This document shows, one piece after another, positions 62,107 to 64,000 of a DNA stretch of 64,000 bases. The DNA is from Algorimicrobium sediminis (GTDB lineage: Bacteria; Bacteroidota; Bacteroidia; Flavobacteriales; Flavobacteriaceae): assembly GCF_042684585.1 (NCBI RefSeq), contig NZ_JBHULS010000004.1, positions 186,001 through 250,000 of the forward strand, read 5' to 3'. A program made the position numbers and the translations under genes. The notes under the pieces are model-generated. The model searched no databases. It was not told the DNA's origin and saw nothing but the letters and a program-made list of their open reading frames with translations. How positions within the stretch are numbered: position 1 is the first letter of the stretch; the number at the start of each line of letters is the position of its first letter.

Positions 62107-63414
62107 ATGAAACAACCACTAGCTAAAGGAAGTAAAAAACTGTTAAATGCCTGGGCCTTTTACGATTGGGCCAATTCGGTTTATACACTAACCATTGCAT
62201 CGTCCATATTTCCAATTTTTTATTCCGCCTTATTTCTAACCGATATAAAAAAAATATCAGCTTTTGGCTACGAATTTAAGAGCACTGCGCTAATAACTTT
62301 TGTAACGGCCTTTACATTTTTATTGGTTTCCGTGCTTTCGCCCATATTGTCTGGAATTGCCGACTATGTTGGAAATAAAAAAACGTTCATGAAGTTTTTT
62401 TGTTACCTAGGAGGCATGGGCTGTATTGGCTTGTATTGGTTTAGTTTAGAGGCCATTCACATAAGTTTGTTGTTTTATTTTATGGGGTTAATTGGTTACT
62501 GGGGGAGTTTGGTTTTTTACAATTCTTATTTACCCGATATTGCTTTTCCCGAACAACAGGATCGTGTAAGCGCCCGTGGATTTTCATTGGGTTATGTGGG
62601 TAGTGTGTTATTGTTGTTGGTTAATCTAGCCATGGTAATGAGTCAGGAAAGCGGCGAAGCTAAAATAACCATGATGCGCTGGTCCTTTGTAATGGTTGGT
62701 GTTTGGTGGATTTTATTTAGCCAATATACTTTCTATTTTTTACCAAAAGGCGTTAAAAATGGCCATAAAGTTACGCGTAATGTTATTTTTAATGGGTTTA
62801 AAGAATTGCGAATGGTATGGCAACAACTAAAAAACAACCTACTGTTAAAACGGTATTTAGCAGCTTTTTTTGTGTTTAGTATGGCGGTCCAAACCATTAT
62901 GTTGATAGCTGTTTATTTTGGTGAGGAAGAAATACTATGGGCTAACGATGGTCAAAAAACTATGGGCCTTATCGTAAGTGTTTTGGTTATTCAACTTGTA
63001 GCTATTATTGGTGCGGTTTTAACCTCGCGTGCATCCGAAAAATTTGGAAACATAAAAACATTAATTGGCATTAACAGCATCTGGATGGCCTTATGTTTTT
63101 GGGCTTATTTTGTAGTTACACCCCTTCATTTTTACTTAACTGCAGGTTTTGTAGGTCTCGTAATGGGCGGTATCCAGTCGTTGGCGCGTTCAACCTATTC
63201 AAAATTTTTACCTAATACCGCCGATACCACATCCTATTTTAGTTTTTATGATGTAGCCGAAAAAATAGGAATTGTAATTGGTATGATTATTTTTGCAACC
63301 ATCGATCAAATTACGGGTAGTATGCGTAATGCTATTTTATTTTTATTTGTATTCTTTTTGTGTGGTATTATACTTTTGTTTAGAGTACCACAAAAGGCAA
63401 TAGGCAGCAAGTAG
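62107..63414 (+). CDS. MFS transporter, UMF1/Atg22-like family
   Basis: A 435-residue membrane transporter with twelve predicted helices. The N-terminal LNAWAFYDWANSVYTLTIASSIFPIFY is the signature of the UMF1/Atg22-like branch of the major facilitator superfamily; LSPILSGIADYVGNKKTFMKFFCYLG (motif A) and GLVMGGIQSLARSTYSKFLP are also typical. Fungal relatives export amino acids from the vacuole, but substrates in bacteria are unknown. The start is the only reasonable ATG before the signature, although it directly follows a terminator T run. Confidence 0.9.
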   Translation: MKQPLAKGSKKLLNAWAFYDWANSVYTLTIASSIFPIFYSALFLTDIKKISAFGYEFKSTALITFVTAFTFLLVSVLSPILSGIADYVGNKKTFMKFFCYLGGMGCIGLYWFSLEAIHISLLFYFMGLIGYWGSLVFYNSYLPDIAFPEQQDRVSARGFSLGYVGSVLLLLVNLAMVMSQESGEAKITMMRWSFVMVGVWWILFSQYTFYFLPKGVKNGHKVTRNVIFNGFKELRMVWQQLKNNLLLKRYLAAFFVFSMAVQTIMLIAVYFGEEEILWANDGQKTMGLIVSVLVIQLVAIIGAVLTSRASEKFGNIKTLIGINSIWMALCFWAYFVVTPLHFYLTAGFVGLVMGGIQSLARSTYSKFLPNTADTTSYFSFYDVAEKIGIVIGMIIFATIDQITGSMRNAILFLFVFFLCGIILLFRVPQKAIGSK

Positions 63415-63446
63415 TATTTTAAAACAACCAACTTAATTTATTAATA

Positions 63447-64000
63447 ATGACACAGTATTTTAAATCTTTATTTTTTTTAGCAGCATCCTTGGTGTTAATC
63501 ACCTTTTCATCTTGCGATAACGAACCTTTGGATAATGGGCTTTTAGAAACTGAAAACCAACAAGTAGCATGTCAAAATGCTGTACAAGCAACCGTAGAGG
63601 CTGTGGGTAATTTAAGCAACCCTGGCGATGCCGATTACGAAGCCTTGTGTAATGCTTTGCGCCAAGCTTTAGTAAACCAACTTGAAGCTTGCGGCGACCC
63701 TACTGGCGAACTTCAGGAAACTATTAACACGCTGGACTGCCAAGGCGCCACGAATCTAACTTGCGAAGATGCCACAGCAGCCACCGCATTGGCAGCCACT
63801 GCATACAACGCAGAACCTAATAATGCTACATTATGCAACGCTTATAAATTAGCCCTAGAAAATGAAATTGAACTTTGTGGCGATCCTAATGGTACGTTAC
63901 AAAATATGATAACCTCTTTAGGTAGCTGCGATGCTGGTGGGGGTAATTCTGCAGGAACTTTAAGTGTAACTACAGGAACTTTAAATATTGTTTTCACAAC
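63447..64000 (+). CDS. lipoprotein with four-cysteine tandem repeats, cut by the window end
   Basis: The open frame from the ATG at 63447 runs to the window edge, so the gene is partial (at least 184 residues). The signal MTQYFKSLFFLAASLVLITFSSC ends with a lipobox cysteine at 23. Two tandem units of about 57 residues follow, each with four cysteines in equal order: C-QNAVQATVEAVGNL ... L-C-NALRQALVNQLEA-C-GDP ... C, then C-EDATAATALAATAY ... L-C-NAYKLALENEIEL-C-GDP ... C. Disulfides within each unit are probable. After it begins a Gly/Thr-rich stretch. The family is not recognised. Confidence 0.8.
   Translation, partial: MTQYFKSLFFLAASLVLITFSSCDNEPLDNGLLETENQQVACQNAVQATVEAVGNLSNPGDADYEALCNALRQALVNQLEACGDPTGELQETINTLDCQGATNLTCEDATAATALAATAYNAEPNNATLCNAYKLALENEIELCGDPNGTLQNMITSLGSCDAGGGNSAGTLSVTTGTLNIVFT

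Noticed and set aside
1..64000. tRNA, rRNA, insertion sequences and prophage
   Set aside because: No cloverleaf-like segment, rRNA text, transposase or phage structural gene was seen on either strand, though manual reading can miss a tRNA.

Overview
The window is a 64-kb piece of a low-GC genome from Bacteroidota, most probably family Flavobacteriaceae. The support is a type IX secretion (T9SS) sorting tail on two secreted proteins, a gliding-motility GldF/GldG protein, a SusC-type TonB-dependent receptor with a carboxypeptidase-like N-terminal domain, many lineage-typical DUF families (DUF4294, DUF6048, DUF6452, CCC-motif membrane protein), and promoters of the flavobacterial form TTG-N19/20-TAnnTTTG. 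No rRNA, tRNA, insertion sequence, integrase of a mobile element or prophage was seen. Most of the window is core chromosome.

Layout. 1-2411: the end of a type II-C-like CRISPR array (16 complete repeats plus one cut by the window edge) followed by cas2 and cas1 on the minus strand; no cas9 is present in the window. 2580-7843: DUF2237 protein, FAD oxidoreductase, a repeat-built T9SS cargo protein broken by an assembly gap, DUF4870 protein, and dnaN. 8208-14614: a GldF-GldG fusion, monooxygenase-fold protein, SAM hydrolase, PhoH ATPase, outer-membrane protein and purC. 14850-20456: acetyl-CoA synthetase, Crp-like regulator with YceI, NYN/LOTUS protein and a drug exporter.

20632-25553 is the best regulatory story: a soluble histidine kinase and an NtrC-type response regulator are followed by a textbook sigma-54 promoter (GG-N10-GC at 23199-23212), a 51-residue four-cysteine protein, glutamate dehydrogenase, a GreA/GreB-like protein and an unknown protein, ending at a strong terminator. 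25651-30061 is an acyl-CoA (probably propionyl-CoA) carboxylase set of three genes plus a NUDIX protein. 30282-33098 is a large repeat-rich T9SS cargo. 33206-42372 holds housekeeping and membrane genes: M42 peptidase, DUF4294, hemolysin III family, MarC, a methyltransferase-ZIP-DUF4268 operon, two RNA methyltransferases and DUF6452/DUF6048. 42373-43852 holds rocD with a structured-looking leader RNA.

43944-53047 carries small membrane proteins, Smr protein, a calcium-repeat lipoprotein, cysteine desulfurase, a TonB receptor and an M23 peptidase. 53222-55630 is the zapA-6S RNA-rny segment; the 6S RNA is supported by a long terminal rod structure. 55685-64000 has xerC/D recombinase, two paralogous porin-fold proteins, aroQ, lpd, msrB, M48 lipoprotein peptidase, an MFS transporter and a lipoprotein of four-cysteine repeats cut by the window end.

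Most interesting items: the predicted rocD leader RNA with a possible pseudoknot, the sigma-54 operon, the GldF-GldG fusion, the CRISPR locus lacking cas9 next to cas1, and a gap whose true size can be predicted from repeat periodicity. All names rest on reading the translated sequences; no database search was run.
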